Shown: piece after piece, positions 63,878-64,000 of the stretch
Position numbering within the stretch: position 1 is the first letter of the stretch
Layout: every line of letters begins with the position of its first letter
NCBI GenBank assembly: GCA_037044905.1
Contig: JBAOKB010000166.1
Location: forward strand, 124,001 to 188,000
Length of the DNA stretch: 64,000 bases
DNA from: Hortaea werneckii
Taxonomy: Eukaryota; Ascomycota; Dothideomycetes; Mycosphaerellales; Teratosphaeriaceae
Reading direction: 5' to 3'
Notes under the pieces: generated by a model
Databases searched by the model: none
What the model saw: the letters and a program-made list of their open reading frames with translations, nothing else
What the model was told of the DNA's origin: nothing
Position numbers and translations under genes: made by a program

Positions 63878-64000
63878 TTAGAACAGCTTATGCTCAAGCG
63901 TCATATCGTTCTCCGGCTCCAGCCCTACACAGGCCTTCATGATATTGACCAGACAGCTGCGCTGCTTCGCCAGCGCGTTGACGACCGGCGTGCCCGGCGG
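63878..64000 (-). CDS. INO1: inositol-3-phosphate synthase, C-terminal end (partial)
   Basis: The last 40 codons of a gene that continues beyond the window. The text PPGTPVVNALAKQRSCLVNI followed by MKACVGLEPENDMTLEHK is the conserved C-terminus of myo-inositol-1-phosphate synthase, the NAD-dependent enzyme that converts glucose-6-phosphate to inositol-3-phosphate in the cytosol. It ends KLF then TAA at 63878-63880. The remainder cannot be judged. Confidence 0.9.
   Translation of the reverse strand, partial: PPGTPVVNALAKQRSCLVNIMKACVGLEPENDMTLEHKLF

Noticed and set aside
1..64000. CRISPR arrays, transposons, rRNA or viral insertions
   Set aside because: No regularly spaced repeats, transposase/reverse transcriptase motifs, long terminal repeats or rRNA cores were seen.

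Overview
The window is nuclear DNA of a filamentous ascomycete (Pezizomycotina). A Dothideomycete origin is my inference from protein flavour, not something the sequence proves. The evidence is dense, mostly unclustered housekeeping genes on both strands, spliceosomal introns of about 50-130 nt with GTAAGT-type donors, and five binuclear Zn2Cys6 regulators. I saw no tRNA, rRNA, CRISPR array or intact transposon.

Layout. 0-4 kb: GINS subunit Psf1, a small Cys-rich protein, an HpcH/HpaI aldolase, a glutaredoxin-like protein and the ESCRT-I subunit Vps37. 4.7-10.2 kb: a Zn2Cys6 regulator, a PhyH-type dioxygenase and, divergent from it, a 3-dehydroshikimate-dehydratase-like TIM barrel. A perfect CGG-N10-CCG inverted repeat lies in the shared promoter, so this is a candidate catabolic mini-cluster. 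10.4-14.8 kb: a CHORD/CS co-chaperone, tubulin cofactor E and splicing factor SF3A2 (Prp11). 14.8-18.8 kb: gene-poor, with two weak gene candidates and a short telomere-like motif. 18.8-22 kb: beta-tubulin (five exons) and a mitochondrial-type membrane protein. 22.5-39 kb: a fungal conserved protein, a large zinc-finger regulator, exosome nuclease Dis3, GTPase Ola1, TRAPP subunit Trs65, an acyl-CoA dehydrogenase, a small unknown protein and an APH-like kinase. 39.7-46.3 kb: two divergent Zn2Cys6 regulators. 46.5-55 kb: a disordered protein, Mediator Med19 (with a 33-nt poly-G tract in its intron), Rad10/ERCC1 and a fifth Zn2Cys6 regulator. 55-64 kb: ribosome-biogenesis factor Erb1, a small new candidate protein, RWD protein Gir2, an F-box-like protein, a DHCR24/Diminuto-like flavoprotein and the 3' end of inositol-3-phosphate synthase.

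The most striking feature is that from about 22.5 kb onward many clearly conserved genes are broken by single-base frameshifts, mostly one base missing from a short homopolymer. Reading through each shift gives continuous conserved protein. About half of the genes in that part carry at least one shift, while others (the 809-residue regulator, Erb1, Gir2) are intact. This looks like uncorrected sequencing or assembly error rather than gene decay. I annotate these as CDS spanning the shifts and give each site.

Functionally the window is a mix of essential machinery (replication, splicing, exosome, Mediator, excision repair, ribosome assembly, vesicle traffic, tubulin folding) with accessory metabolism and its regulators.
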